NCBI RefSeq assembly: GCF_947500835.1 | Contig: NZ_CANMTQ010000001.1 | Span: forward strand, 496,001-560,000 | DNA length: 64,000 nucleotides | DNA from: an uncultured Halomonas sp. | GTDB taxonomy: Bacteria; Pseudomonadota; Gammaproteobacteria; Pseudomonadales; Halomonadaceae | Reading direction: 5' to 3' | Shown here: positions 43,287 to 52,515 of the stretch, in pieces | How the letters are laid out: every line of letters begins with the position of its first letter | Numbering within the stretch: the stretch's first letter is position 1 | The notes under the pieces: model-generated | What the model was told of the DNA's origin: nothing | The model's database searches: none | What the model saw: the letters and a program-made list of their open reading frames with translations, nothing else | Program-made: the position numbers and the translations under genes

Positions 43287-45335
43287 ATGAACACCCGCGA
43301 TCCGCTGCTGCAGCCCTTTCCCCTTGGCAATCTGACCTTAAAGAACCGCATCGTCAGCGCCGCTCATGAGCCGGCCTACTCCGAAGACGGCATGCCCAAG
43401 GCGCGTTATCGGCTTTATCACGAAGCCAAGGCCCGGGGCGGCATGGCCATGACCATGGTCGGCGGCAGCGCGGTGGTCGCCCCGGACAGCCCCCCGGCCT
43501 TCGGCAACCTGTTGCTGTATAAAGACGAAATCGTTCCCTGGTTCAGTGAACTCGCCGACGCCGTGCACCACTACGATTGTGCGATCATGTGCCAGGTCAC
43601 CCACCTGGGCCGGCGCACCCGCTACAACGCCGGCGACTGGTTGCCGGTGATCGCCGCCTCCGGACTGCGCGAGCCCGCCCATCGCGCCTTTCCCAAAGTC
43701 GCGGAGGAGCACGATCTTGAGCGTATCGCCAAGGCCTACGCCGATGGCGCCGCGCGCTGCCAGGCCGCCGGTCTCGACGGCATCGAGATCGAGGCCTATG
43801 GGCATTTCTTCGACGGCTTCCTGTCACCCTGGACCAATCGTCGTGACGACACCTGGGGTGGCGAGCTTACCAACCGCCTGCGCTTCCCGCTGATGGTCAT
43901 CGACGCCGTGCGCGCCGCGGTCGGTCCCGATTTTCTCGTCGGTATCCGCCTGGTGGTCGATGAGTTGCTGCCGCACGGTCTAGGGCGCGAGGAAGGACTG
44001 GAGGTTTGCCGGTTGCTCGAACAGGGCGGGGCCATCGACTTCCTCAACGTGATTCGTGGCCATATCGACTCCGATGCAGGATTGGCGGAGGTGATTCCCA
44101 ACATGGGCGCGCCCACCGCACCGCATCTGACCTTCGTCGGGGAGGTGCGGCGCGCCACCGGGCTGCCGGTGCTGCATGCGTCGCGCATCAACGATGTGGC
44201 CACGGCGCGCTACGCCATTCGTGAAGGCCTGCTCGATCTGGTGGGGATGGTCCGCGCCCACATGGCCGAGCCGAATATCACCGCGCTGATCGAATCCGGC
44301 GAGGAGGAACGCATTCGCCCCTGCGTCGGTGCCGGCTATTGTATCGACGGCATCTACGAGAACGGCGCCGCCTACTGCATTCACAACCCGGCCACCGGTC
44401 GCGAGGGAAGCCTGCCCCACGTGATTGCCCGAGACGTCGACGCACCGCGCCATGTGGTGGTGGTCGGCGCCGGCCCCGCGGGGCTCGAAGCAGCACGCGC
44501 CAGTGCCGAGCGCGGTCATCGTGTCACCCTGCTCGAGGCCAACGACATGGCCGGCGGCCAGGTACGCATCGCCAGCCTGCTCGAGCGTCGCCGGGAGATG
44601 CTCGGCATCACCGAATGGCGGCTCGCCGAATGTCAGCGTCTGGGCGTGGCGCTACAGTTCAACTGCTACGCCGAGGCCGACGACGTCCTGGCCTTCGAGC
44701 CTGACGTGGTGATCCTCGCCACCGGCGGCCTGCCCCAGGTGCATCCGGAACTCCAGGCCGGCGAGTCACTGGTGCAGTCGAGCTGGGACGCCCTGGCGGA
44801 CCCGGTACGCGCCGGCGAGCGGGTGCTGGTGTTCGACGATCACGGTGGCTACCCCGCGCTTTCCGCCGCGGAGCATCTGATCACTCATGGCGCTCATGTA
44901 CACATCGCAACCCCGGAGCGCACCCTGGGTATCGAAGTCGGCGGCACCAACTTCCCTGCGTACTTCCAGGCGTTCGATCGTGGCGGGGCGCAGATTCATC
45001 TCAATCGCATCCTGCGCCGGGTCGAATCGACCCCTGACGGCTTGCAGGCGTCACTGACCAGTGCGTACTGCAGCGACACGCTGCAAACGCTAAGCGTTGA
45101 TCGCGTCATCGTCGAGCATGGCACCGCCCCGCTGGATGAGCTCTATTTTGCGCTAAAACCCTTATCAAGCAATGGCGGTGAGCTGGACATCGACGCCTTC
45201 ATCGCTCATGCGCCACAAGCCAAAAGAACCAACCCGCAAGGGCGTTTCCAGCTCTTTCGCATCGGCGATGCGATTGCCAGCCGCAACGTGCATGCGGCGG
45301 TCTATGATGGGCTACGCCTGGCTCTGGGGCTTTAG
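43287..45335 (+). CDS. OYE-type FMN/4Fe-4S/FAD oxidoreductase, N-methyl demethylase-like
   Basis: The protein has 682 residues. The N-terminal 370 residues are an Old-Yellow-Enzyme-like TIM barrel (FPLGNLTLKNRIVSAAHEPA, CQVTHLGRRTRYNAGDW). A 4Fe-4S motif follows around 345-365 (CVGAGYCIDGIYENGAAYC). The C-terminal part has a dinucleotide fold (VVVVGAGPAGLEAARASAER) as in 2,4-dienoyl-CoA reductase. The same architecture is seen in DgcA across the way (49788-51875), but the two diverge clearly. Relatives demethylate dimethylglycine, N-methylproline or stachydrine, so a second N-methyl substrate is likely. It is probably transcribed with gbcA (185-bp gap) and converges with the dgc operon. Confidence 0.82.
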   Translation: MNTRDPLLQPFPLGNLTLKNRIVSAAHEPAYSEDGMPKARYRLYHEAKARGGMAMTMVGGSAVVAPDSPPAFGNLLLYKDEIVPWFSELADAVHHYDCAIMCQVTHLGRRTRYNAGDWLPVIAASGLREPAHRAFPKVAEEHDLERIAKAYADGAARCQAAGLDGIEIEAYGHFFDGFLSPWTNRRDDTWGGELTNRLRFPLMVIDAVRAAVGPDFLVGIRLVVDELLPHGLGREEGLEVCRLLEQGGAIDFLNVIRGHIDSDAGLAEVIPNMGAPTAPHLTFVGEVRRATGLPVLHASRINDVATARYAIREGLLDLVGMVRAHMAEPNITALIESGEEERIRPCVGAGYCIDGIYENGAAYCIHNPATGREGSLPHVIARDVDAPRHVVVVGAGPAGLEAARASAERGHRVTLLEANDMAGGQVRIASLLERRREMLGITEWRLAECQRLGVALQFNCYAEADDVLAFEPDVVILATGGLPQVHPELQAGESLVQSSWDALADPVRAGERVLVFDDHGGYPALSAAEHLITHGAHVHIATPERTLGIEVGGTNFPAYFQAFDRGGAQIHLNRILRRVESTPDGLQASLTSAYCSDTLQTLSVDRVIVEHGTAPLDELYFALKPLSSNGGELDIDAFIAHAPQAKRTNPQGRFQLFRIGDAIASRNVHAAVYDGLRLALGL

Positions 45336-45384
45336 CCAGGTGTTTTGAGACTTTAGCCAAATACCTTGAGACTTTAGCGAAGTG
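45331..45384. repeat. 21-bp tandem repeat, about 2.5 units
   Basis: TTTAGCCAGGTGTTTTGAGAC (45331-45351), TTTAGCCAAATACCTTGAGA plus C (45352-45372), then a partial TTTAGCGAAGTG. The first unit carries the stop of the plus-strand flavoprotein gene and the last carries the stop of the minus-strand 79-aa gene. It may have arisen by slippage. Confidence 0.6.
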
Positions 45385-45613
45385 CCGGCAGCAAGAAACG
45401 CTCAATGGCCTGACGCACCGAAGGCAGCAGTATGTCGGACTTGCTCATCAGCTCGTCCACCAGCGTCTGCAAACCGGGCACCTCACTCTGGATGTGCTGG
45501 TGCAAGGTTATGCGAGCGCATTCCTCGGGGTCCGCATCGGCGGGAATGGCAATACCCAGGGCCGCCAGCCGCGCCCGAAAGTCATCATCATCGATCAATT
45601 CGGCAATCATCAT
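45374..45613 (-). CDS. Small acidic protein ending the dgc operon, 79 aa
   Basis: The frame starts MMIAELIDDDDFRARLAALG, with AAGG 9 bases before. It continues with helices (ECARITLHQHIQSEVPGLQT, SKSDILLPSVRQAIERFL). No signal, metal or nucleotide motif is seen. It lies 51 bp after etfB on the same strand, as the last gene of the dgc operon, so a role in demethylation or flavoprotein assembly is possible. I do not recognise a named family. Confidence 0.6.
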   Translation of the reverse strand: MMIAELIDDDDFRARLAALGIAIPADADPEECARITLHQHIQSEVPGLQTLVDELMSKSDILLPSVRQAIERFLLPALR

Positions 45614-45664
45614 GGCGTGTCGCCTTGTGCTGGTAATTTTAGCGGCGTGTCAGTATGCAACACG

Positions 45665-46498
45665 TCAGCGCAACACGCCTTCTTCCTGGAGCAATTTGAA
45701 GATCGCTTCGGCGCCCTGTTCCGGTGTGACGTCGGCCAGTACCTGGCCGCCGCCACCCTCGGCCTTGGCCGCGGCGGCCTTGAAGCGGTCCCGCGCCGAA
45801 GCTGCCTTGACGATCTTGAGGCGCTTGGGCCGTTTACGCGCCGGCTGGATGCGCCACTCGGCGAAAGCCGCGTCCTGCAAACTGGTACAGGCTATACGTT
45901 CGACAACGCCGCGTCGGGCCGGGCCAAAGGCGCTCTGGCGCGGGGCCGGCGCACTGCCATCCACCGTAAAGACCGCCGGCAAACGCACTCGCAGACGCCG
46001 CCGCTGGCCCCGGGGCAGTGCCTGTAGCAACGTGGCCTCGCCCTGCTCGATGCGCTCTATCGAGGCCAGGCTGGCCACGATCGGCCACCCCAGGGCCTCG
46101 GCCAGCAGGTACGGCAGCAGTCCGGAACCTTCATCGGTTTCCGCCCGGGCGCCGGTCAGCACGAGTTGCGGTGCGGCGTCGCGCAGCCTGTCGCACAGGG
46201 CCGCAATCACGTCGGCACCGGGTTCCTGCTCGATCAATTCGAGCGCGTCGAACCCCATGCCCAGATACCCGCGCAGGGCGGCCTCACTGTCCTGATCAAA
46301 ATGCCCCGCATGCAACAACCGGGGCTGCACATCGCCCAGGGACAGTGCCATTTCCACGGCCCGGGCGTCCTGATCGGCGCGTCGGGCCCGCTCGGTCAGC
46401 GGATGGCGACCCATCGAGACGAGCACCGCGACGCTTGGCTGCCCGCCGCCGTGGGGTTGCGCCCGAGCGCTGGTCTGAGAGTTCGCATCATGCGGCAT
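45665..46498 (-). CDS. etfB: Electron transfer flavoprotein beta subunit
   Basis: The protein has 277 residues from ATG 46498, which lies 11 bp inside the end of etfA. Family marks are SVAVLVSMGRHPLTERARRA, ARAVEMALSLGD, LVLTGARAETDEGSGLLPYL (AMP/FAD site) and LGWPIVASLASIERIE. The C-terminus ends with helices. Together with EtfA it carries electrons from the DgcA/DgcB demethylase toward the membrane quinone pool. It belongs to the dedicated dgc-type ETF, diverged from fatty-acid ETF. Confidence 0.87.
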   Translation of the reverse strand: MPHDANSQTSARAQPHGGGQPSVAVLVSMGRHPLTERARRADQDARAVEMALSLGDVQPRLLHAGHFDQDSEAALRGYLGMGFDALELIEQEPGADVIAALCDRLRDAAPQLVLTGARAETDEGSGLLPYLLAEALGWPIVASLASIERIEQGEATLLQALPRGQRRRLRVRLPAVFTVDGSAPAPRQSAFGPARRGVVERIACTSLQDAAFAEWRIQPARKRPKRLKIVKAASARDRFKAAAAKAEGGGGQVLADVTPEQGAEAIFKLLQEEGVLR

Positions 46499-47771
46499 CA
46501 CGGGACTCCTGCTGCTGTTGCCGATACTGCTCGACCAGCGCCACCAGCGCGGCGAGGATCTGGGACGCGTCTCCCAACACGGCAAGATCGGCGCGCTTGA
46601 CCATGTCGCAGCCGCCGTCGAAATTGATCGCCACGACCTTGTCGCAGCTCTGTATGCCCTGCAGGTGCTGAATGGCGCCGCTGATGCCTACCGCCACATA
46701 AACCCGGGCGGTGACCCAGGTGCCGGTTGCGCCAACCTGGCGATCCCGCGGCATGAAGCCATCGTCCACCGCCACCCGGGATGCCCCCTTGGTCGCCTGC
46801 AACACCTCCGCGGCGCGGTGGAAGCCCGCCCAGTCCTTGACCCCATTGCCGGCGGACAGGATGAACTCGGCCTCGGCCAGCGCCACGCCAGCCGGATCGA
46901 CGGCCACCGCGCCCATATCCGTGATGCGACCGAGGGTTTCGGGCAGCGCCTGAGAAAGCTCGACGCGCCGCGCCGCATGACGCGCTTCATAGACCGGTTC
47001 GGCACATTCGGCAAGCGCCAGCACCACCCGCGGCAGCGGGCGTTGAATGTCGCGGGTACCCGCCGCGCCGCGAGCGAGACACTGCCAGCCCGCTTCGTCA
47101 GTGCCGGCGTTCAGCTGCCAGACGCCGGTGGCCGGGCGCTCGCCAAGACGTGCCGCCAAACGTCGGCCCAGGTCGGCGCCGCCCAGTGCGGAGTCCGGCA
47201 GCAGCCAGTGACGCGGCGCCCATTGCCGTTCCACCGCCATCAGTGCCGCCAGTCGCGCTTCCGGCGTGTAACCCGCAAATTCATTGCCTTCAAGATGCAG
47301 CAGACGATCGATGCCGGCTTCGCTCAAGGCCTCTTCCTTGTGTTCGCCGAAGAGCACGGCCAATACTGCTCCGGGACGCTGTGGATCCGCGTCGGCCAGT
47401 TGGCGCGCCAGGCCCAGCACATCGCGATCCTGGGACGACAGGCGCCCTGCGCTCATGTCGGGCACCACGGCGACCAGGAAGGCCGGCGTCTCGATGTCGA
47501 TCGATTGCCGCGTATCCGCCGCCGCGCCGCGCTGGCGGATGTCGCTTGCCGTGGCTGCCTGCTGAGCGCCGCTGCGATCGATACGCTTAATGCCACTGGG
47601 GCCAATAAAGCCTACCCGGTGAGGGTCCTTGCGCATTATCCCTTGCGGTCCCAGCCATTCGGCAGACGCCGCCCCTCGCCCCAGCTCGGCCAGCACCCGC
47701 TGATGATCGGGATGTAGTCGGTTTCTGGCGATCCACTCCTTGCGCGGATCGCGTCTTAGATCATCTTTCAT
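46488..47771 (-). CDS. etfA: Electron transfer flavoprotein alpha subunit
   Basis: The protein has 427 residues from ATG 47771, overlapping the dgcB stop (ATGA). The C-terminal FAD domain is clear: AEFILSAGNGVKDWAGFHRA, RQVGATGTWVTARVYVAVGI, SGAIQHLQGIQSCDKVVAIN. The N-terminal part is longer than that of housekeeping EtfA (about 310 residues) and carries an extra basic segment (KDDLRRDPRKEWIARNRLHP), as in demethylase-linked ETFs. The partner is etfB just downstream. Confidence 0.87.
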   Translation of the reverse strand: MKDDLRRDPRKEWIARNRLHPDHQRVLAELGRGAASAEWLGPQGIMRKDPHRVGFIGPSGIKRIDRSGAQQAATASDIRQRGAAADTRQSIDIETPAFLVAVVPDMSAGRLSSQDRDVLGLARQLADADPQRPGAVLAVLFGEHKEEALSEAGIDRLLHLEGNEFAGYTPEARLAALMAVERQWAPRHWLLPDSALGGADLGRRLAARLGERPATGVWQLNAGTDEAGWQCLARGAAGTRDIQRPLPRVVLALAECAEPVYEARHAARRVELSQALPETLGRITDMGAVAVDPAGVALAEAEFILSAGNGVKDWAGFHRAAEVLQATKGASRVAVDDGFMPRDRQVGATGTWVTARVYVAVGISGAIQHLQGIQSCDKVVAINFDGGCDMVKRADLAVLGDASQILAALVALVEQYRQQQQESRDAA

Positions 47772-49774
47772 GACACCAATGCCTCTTCGCTTTGCTGGGT
47801 ACGACGCGATGCGCGGTCTTGCGCAGACTCTTCGTTCAGGCCCTCCGCCACCAGCTCGGCGATATCGCGCACCTCGGCGCTGGCATTCACCACGCCTTCG
47901 AGCATGGCGGTACACTGCGGGCAGCCCACCGCCACCAGTTCGGCCCCAGTCTCGCGCACGTCATCCATGCGCATGTCGGGAATCCGCCGCTTGCCGGGAA
48001 TGTCGGTGATCGGCGCGCCGCCGCCACCGCCGCAGCAGCGCGACCGATAGCCCGAGCGCGCCATCTCCTTGACCTCGATACCCAGCGCCTGGAGCACGCG
48101 CCGCGGCGCCTCGTACTCGCCGTTGTAGCGGCCCAGGTAGCAGGGGTCGTGATAGGTCACGCTGTCGCCTTTCCAAGCCTTCAGATTTAATCGCCCGCTG
48201 TCGAACAGCTCAGCGATGTAGGTGCTGTGGTGGAAGACGCTATAGTGGCCGCCGAGGGCACCGTATTCATTTTTCAATACATGGAAACTATGCGGGTCGC
48301 AGGTCACGATGTGCGTGAAGCGATACCGGGAAAGCGTGGTGATATTGCGCCTGGCGAGGCGCTGGAAGGTGGCCTCGTCGCCCAGTCGCCGGGCCACGTC
48401 GCCGCTGTCGCGCTCTTCATTGCCCAGTACCGCGAAATCGACCTCGGCGGCCCGTAATACCTTGACCAGGGCGCGCAGGGTGCGCTGATTGCGCATGTCG
48501 AAGGCGCCGTCGCCCAGCCATAGCAGCACCTCGGCCTCTTGCCTGTCCGCCATCAGCGGCAGGTTCTGATCCGCCGCCCAGTTGAGCCGCGACCCAGGAT
48601 CGAAGCCACCAGGGTTGTCGGTGGCGATCAGGTTGTCGAGCACGTCGCCGCCCTTGTTGGGCGTATTGCCATGCTCTAGTGTCAAGAAGCGGCGCATGTC
48701 GACGATGGCATCGACATGCTCGATCATCATCGGGCATTCTTCGACGCAGGCACGGCAGGTGGTACAGGACCAAAGGGTATCGGCATCCACCAGCGCCGTG
48801 CCGCCATTTGCAAAGGGACGCGCCACGATGGGCCCGTGGGGGTCGCCGCCATGCTCGCCGATCGGCTTACCCGGGTAGGGAGAACCGGCGTAATGGGCAT
48901 CGCTGCCGCCCACCATGCCCACGACCATGTCCTGGATCAGCTTCTTGGGATTGAGCGGCTGACCGGCGGCGAAGGCCGGGCAGGCGGCTTCGCAACGCCC
49001 GCACTGGACACAGGCATCAAAACCCAGCAGCTGATTCCAAGTAAAATCCCTGGGTGCTCCCACCCCCAGAGGCGCCCGGTCGTCATCCAGGTCCAGCGCC
49101 TTGAGCCCGGTGGAACGCCCTGACCCACCTTCTTTCGTGGAAAACCGTTCGGGGCGGCGGTGAAACGCCAGATGCAAGGCGCCTGCGAAGGCATGTTTCA
49201 TCGGCCCGCCCCAGGTCATGCCGAACACCATTTCCGCCAAGCCCCAGGTCACGACGCCGGCCAGCACCAGCGCTACTATCCAGCTGCCCAGATCCGCAGG
49301 CACTATCCCGACGCTGGCCAGGGTAATCACGAATACGCCAAGCGAAAACGCCATCAGACTCTTTGGCAGGCGCATCCAGGGCCCCTTGGAGAGCCGTGGC
49401 GGCGGGTTGCGGCGGCGCTTGGCGACGAACAGGCTACCGACGAACATGCAGGCACTCGCCGCCAGCAGCAACCAGCCCAGCACGCCCCCCAGTCCTTGTA
49501 AAGAGCCTAGCCCCAGGCCGTGCACCAGGATCATCAGCACCGCTGCCGCCACGAAACCGCCGGCGGTAGCCACATGCGTATTGGAGATGTACTTGTCCCG
49601 GGCCACCACATGGTGCAAATCGACCAGATAGCGCCGCGGCATCGCCGCCAGGCCCTTGGCGATAGACACCGGCGAAGAGCGCCCCTGACGCCACAGCCGC
49701 ACACGTCGCAGGGCGCCGATGGCCGCCAGCGCCAGGGCGGCGAAGATCAGGATCGGCAGGAGGATATCGAGCAT
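47768..49774 (-). CDS. dgcB: Dimethylglycine demethylation Fe-S protein DgcB, membrane-bound
   Basis: The protein has 668 residues. About five hydrophobic helices lie in the first 190 residues. Two 4Fe-4S clusters follow (CVQCGRCEAACP and CTTCRACVEECP), then two CCG-type segments of heterodisulfide-reductase subunits (DPCYLGRYNGEY and RCCGGGGGAP). It likely relays electrons between DgcA, the ETF and membrane quinones. It sits 13 bp after dgcA. The gene order matches Pseudomonas dgcA-dgcB. Confidence 0.87.
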   Translation of the reverse strand: MLDILLPILIFAALALAAIGALRRVRLWRQGRSSPVSIAKGLAAMPRRYLVDLHHVVARDKYISNTHVATAGGFVAAAVLMILVHGLGLGSLQGLGGVLGWLLLAASACMFVGSLFVAKRRRNPPPRLSKGPWMRLPKSLMAFSLGVFVITLASVGIVPADLGSWIVALVLAGVVTWGLAEMVFGMTWGGPMKHAFAGALHLAFHRRPERFSTKEGGSGRSTGLKALDLDDDRAPLGVGAPRDFTWNQLLGFDACVQCGRCEAACPAFAAGQPLNPKKLIQDMVVGMVGGSDAHYAGSPYPGKPIGEHGGDPHGPIVARPFANGGTALVDADTLWSCTTCRACVEECPMMIEHVDAIVDMRRFLTLEHGNTPNKGGDVLDNLIATDNPGGFDPGSRLNWAADQNLPLMADRQEAEVLLWLGDGAFDMRNQRTLRALVKVLRAAEVDFAVLGNEERDSGDVARRLGDEATFQRLARRNITTLSRYRFTHIVTCDPHSFHVLKNEYGALGGHYSVFHHSTYIAELFDSGRLNLKAWKGDSVTYHDPCYLGRYNGEYEAPRRVLQALGIEVKEMARSGYRSRCCGGGGGAPITDIPGKRRIPDMRMDDVRETGAELVAVGCPQCTAMLEGVVNASAEVRDIAELVAEGLNEESAQDRASRRTQQSEEALVS

Positions 49775-49787
49775 CTAGGTGGTCCTC

Positions 49788-51875
49788 TTAGAAGTCCATG
49801 CATAGCCGCAGGGCGTCGTAGATCGCTGCGTGGGTATTGCGCGGCGCCGTACAGTCGCCCAGACGAAACAACAGGAAGCCGTCGCCGCCCTGCCCTTCAT
49901 CGAGGGTCGCCAGACAGGGCTGGGGCTGGATCGCGTAGAGCGCCTCGAGATCAACCTGGCCGTGGTTGCGTGACTGATCCTTGAGCGCGTAATACAACGC
50001 CTCATCGGGACGTACGCCGTTCTCGACCACCACCTGATCGACCACGCGCTCTTCCTGGACACCGGTGTACTCGTTCTCGAGCACCGCCACCAGGGCGTCG
50101 CCCTCGCGGTAGACGTTATGCAGCGCCAGATCGGAGGTCATGATCACCTCCTTGTCGTAGAGGCTACGGTAGAAGGTGGGAAAATTCGTGCCACCCACGG
50201 CAGCACCTGGCTTGACATCGTCGGTGACGATCTCGACCTTTGCTCCCTTGTCCGCCAGGTAATCCGCCACGGAGACGCCGGAGAATTCACAGATGGCGTC
50301 GTAGATCAGTACGTTCTTGCCCGGTGCGACCTTGCCGCTGAGAATGTCCCAGCTGCTGACCACCAGGCTCTGCTCGGGCTGCTCCGAGTAGCCCCACTGC
50401 GGATGCTGCTCGAGGAAGGGGTGACCGCCGGTGGCCAGCACCAGGATATCCGGACGCAGATCCTTGAGCGTCGCCTCGTCGGCGCGGGTGCCCAGGCGTT
50501 GATCGACGCCGAGACGAGTCAGCTCCAGCTGATACCAGCGGGTGATACCGGCAATCTGATCACGCTGCGGCGCCTTGGCCGCGATGGTAATCTGACCGCC
50601 CAGCTGCTCCTCGGCCTCGAACAGGGTGACGTCGTGACCACGCTCCGCGGCCACCCGGGCCGATTCCATGCCGCCGGGGCCGCCGCCGACCACCACCACC
50701 TTGCGCTTCGGGCCTTGGGACTTCTCGATGATATGCGGCAGTCCCAGGTACTCCCGCGAGGTGGCGGCGTTCTGGATGCACAGCACATCGAGACCTTGAT
50801 ACTGGCGATCGATGCAGTAGTTGGCGCCCACGCACTGCTTGATCCGGTCGACCTGCCCCATCTTGACCTTGGCGATCAGGTGCGGATCCGCAATATGCGC
50901 CCGAGTCATGCCCACCATGTCGACATAACCCCCCGCGAGAATCCGCTCAGCCTGGTTGGGGTCCTTGATATTCTGGGCGTGAATCACCGGGACGCTGACC
51001 ACCTCCTTGATCCCCGCGGCCAGATGCAGGAAGGGCTCCGGCGGGTAGGCCATGTTGGGAATCACGTTGGCCAGGCTGTTGTGGGTATCGCTTCCCGAGC
51101 CGATCACACCGAAGAAATCGACCTGGCCGGTGGCGTCGTAATAGGCAGCGATCTGCTTCATGTCCTCGTGGGTCAAGCCATCCGGGTGAAACTCGTCGCC
51201 ACAGATGCGCAGGCCCACCACGAAGTCGTCGCCGACCTCGGCACGCACTGCCTTGAGCACTTCCATGCCGAAACGCATGCGGTTCTCGAAACTGCCCCCC
51301 CATTGATCGGTACGCTTGTTGACCCTCGGGCTCCAGAACTGGTCGATCAGGTGCTGATGCACGGCGGACAATTCGACGCCATCCAGGCCACCTTCCTTGG
51401 CCCGGCGGGCGGCCTGGGCGAAATCACCGACGATACGCCAGATCTCTTCCTCCTCGATGGTCTTGCAGGTCGAGCGGTGCACCGGCTCGCGGATACCCGA
51501 AGGTGACAACAGCACAGGCCAATCGTAGCCGTCCCAGCGCGAGCGCCGTCCCATGTGGGTGATCTGGATCATGATCTTGCCGCCGTGCTTGTGCACGGCA
51601 TCCGCCAGGTTCTGAAAATGGGGGATGATGCGATCGGTGGAGAGATTCACCGAACTCCACCAGCCCTGGGGGCTGTCGATGGAGACCACCGACGAACCGC
51701 CACAGATGGACAACCCGCATCCGCCCTTGGCCTTTTCCTCGTAATACCTGACGTAGCGATCGGTGGTCATGCCCCCGTCGGTAGCGTGAACTTCCGCATG
51801 GGCGGTACTGACCACGCGGTTACGAATGGTCTGCTTGCCGATCCGGATCGGCTCTAGAAGTGCGTCGAATGCCAT
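49788..51875 (-). CDS. dgcA: Dimethylglycine demethylase flavoprotein DgcA
   Basis: The protein has 695 residues. The barrel starts LLEPIRIGKQTIRNRVVSTA and includes MIQITHMGRRSRWDGYDW and GVELSAVHQHLIDQFWSP. The Fe-S motif is at about 346-364 (CVGANYCIDRQYQGLDVLC), and the FAD/NAD domain starts VVVVGGGPGGMESARVAAER. It oxidises dimethylglycine to sarcosine with formaldehyde release. It is the third gene of the operon dipeptidase-DUF5943-dgcA-dgcB-etfA-etfB-small protein, which is the known dgc neighbourhood. Confidence 0.9.
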   Translation of the reverse strand: MAFDALLEPIRIGKQTIRNRVVSTAHAEVHATDGGMTTDRYVRYYEEKAKGGCGLSICGGSSVVSIDSPQGWWSSVNLSTDRIIPHFQNLADAVHKHGGKIMIQITHMGRRSRWDGYDWPVLLSPSGIREPVHRSTCKTIEEEEIWRIVGDFAQAARRAKEGGLDGVELSAVHQHLIDQFWSPRVNKRTDQWGGSFENRMRFGMEVLKAVRAEVGDDFVVGLRICGDEFHPDGLTHEDMKQIAAYYDATGQVDFFGVIGSGSDTHNSLANVIPNMAYPPEPFLHLAAGIKEVVSVPVIHAQNIKDPNQAERILAGGYVDMVGMTRAHIADPHLIAKVKMGQVDRIKQCVGANYCIDRQYQGLDVLCIQNAATSREYLGLPHIIEKSQGPKRKVVVVGGGPGGMESARVAAERGHDVTLFEAEEQLGGQITIAAKAPQRDQIAGITRWYQLELTRLGVDQRLGTRADEATLKDLRPDILVLATGGHPFLEQHPQWGYSEQPEQSLVVSSWDILSGKVAPGKNVLIYDAICEFSGVSVADYLADKGAKVEIVTDDVKPGAAVGGTNFPTFYRSLYDKEVIMTSDLALHNVYREGDALVAVLENEYTGVQEERVVDQVVVENGVRPDEALYYALKDQSRNHGQVDLEALYAIQPQPCLATLDEGQGGDGFLLFRLGDCTAPRNTHAAIYDALRLCMDF

Positions 51876-51887
51876 GGGAAACGGTCC

Positions 51888-52436
51888 TCAGCCCTGGGGA
51901 TGTTGAGCAAGCGGTTTGACGACGAAGACGCCGTGATCGCAACCCTCTTCGGCGGCACTTTGCGTCTGCGCGGCCAGGGTACGCAGCTGGCTTCCTCTTG
52001 CCGCGAGAATCTGGTCCATGGCGCCGGCGAACCATCCGGTAAACATGTACTCGACCCGGTAGCCCGCCTTGCCCATCTGGTACACGAAGGCGCTGTGCTC
52101 GAGATGCACCCGGGCAGTACCGGCCTCGAGATCGATGTCCTGGGTGATGAACCTGCCCCAGCCGCGCTGAGAAAGACGCGTCATGTAATGCTCGAACAGC
52201 GCCACACCGCTCAAGCCGTGCAGCTCGGCTTCCTTTTCGCACCAGTACCAGGCGCTCTTGTAACCGGCGTGATAGAGAATCTCGGCGTATTTCTCCACCC
52301 CGAGCGCCTCTTCCACGGCGAGATGATTGTTGATGAAGAAATGGCGCGGCACATAGAGCATGGGCAGCGCATCGGTGGTCCACACGCCGGTCTCGGCATC
52401 CACCTCGATGGGCAGTTCGGGGGCCATCTTGGTCAC
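51888..52436 (-). CDS. DUF5943 protein of betaine clusters
   Basis: The protein has 182 residues from a GTG at 52436, with GAGGA 8 bases before. Features are LYVPRHFFINNHLAVEEALG, GYKSAWYWCEKEAELHGLSG and ARVHLEHSAFVYQMGKAGYR, which recall a V4R-like (4-vinyl reductase) ligand-binding fold. In Pseudomonas the homologous gene sits directly before dgcA, as here (12 bp). Function is not established; a substrate sensor or accessory protein is a guess. It has a single Cys in the WYWCEKE segment. Confidence 0.8.
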   Translation of the reverse strand: MTKMAPELPIEVDAETGVWTTDALPMLYVPRHFFINNHLAVEEALGVEKYAEILYHAGYKSAWYWCEKEAELHGLSGVALFEHYMTRLSQRGWGRFITQDIDLEAGTARVHLEHSAFVYQMGKAGYRVEYMFTGWFAGAMDQILAARGSQLRTLAAQTQSAAEEGCDHGVFVVKPLAQHPQG

Positions 52437-52515
52437 GGTCGTATTCCTCGGGATTGTTGTTCTTGGCGCTTGTGATTCGTGAATAAGTCCGGGCCGTCAT
52501 GAGCGCAATAGGCCC

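Noticed and set aside
46518-47717. 399-codon frame antisense to etfA
   Set aside because: Shadow; etfA on the minus strand has the FAD domain.
50118-51506. 462-codon frame antisense to dgcA
   Set aside because: Shadow; no motif or ribosome site.
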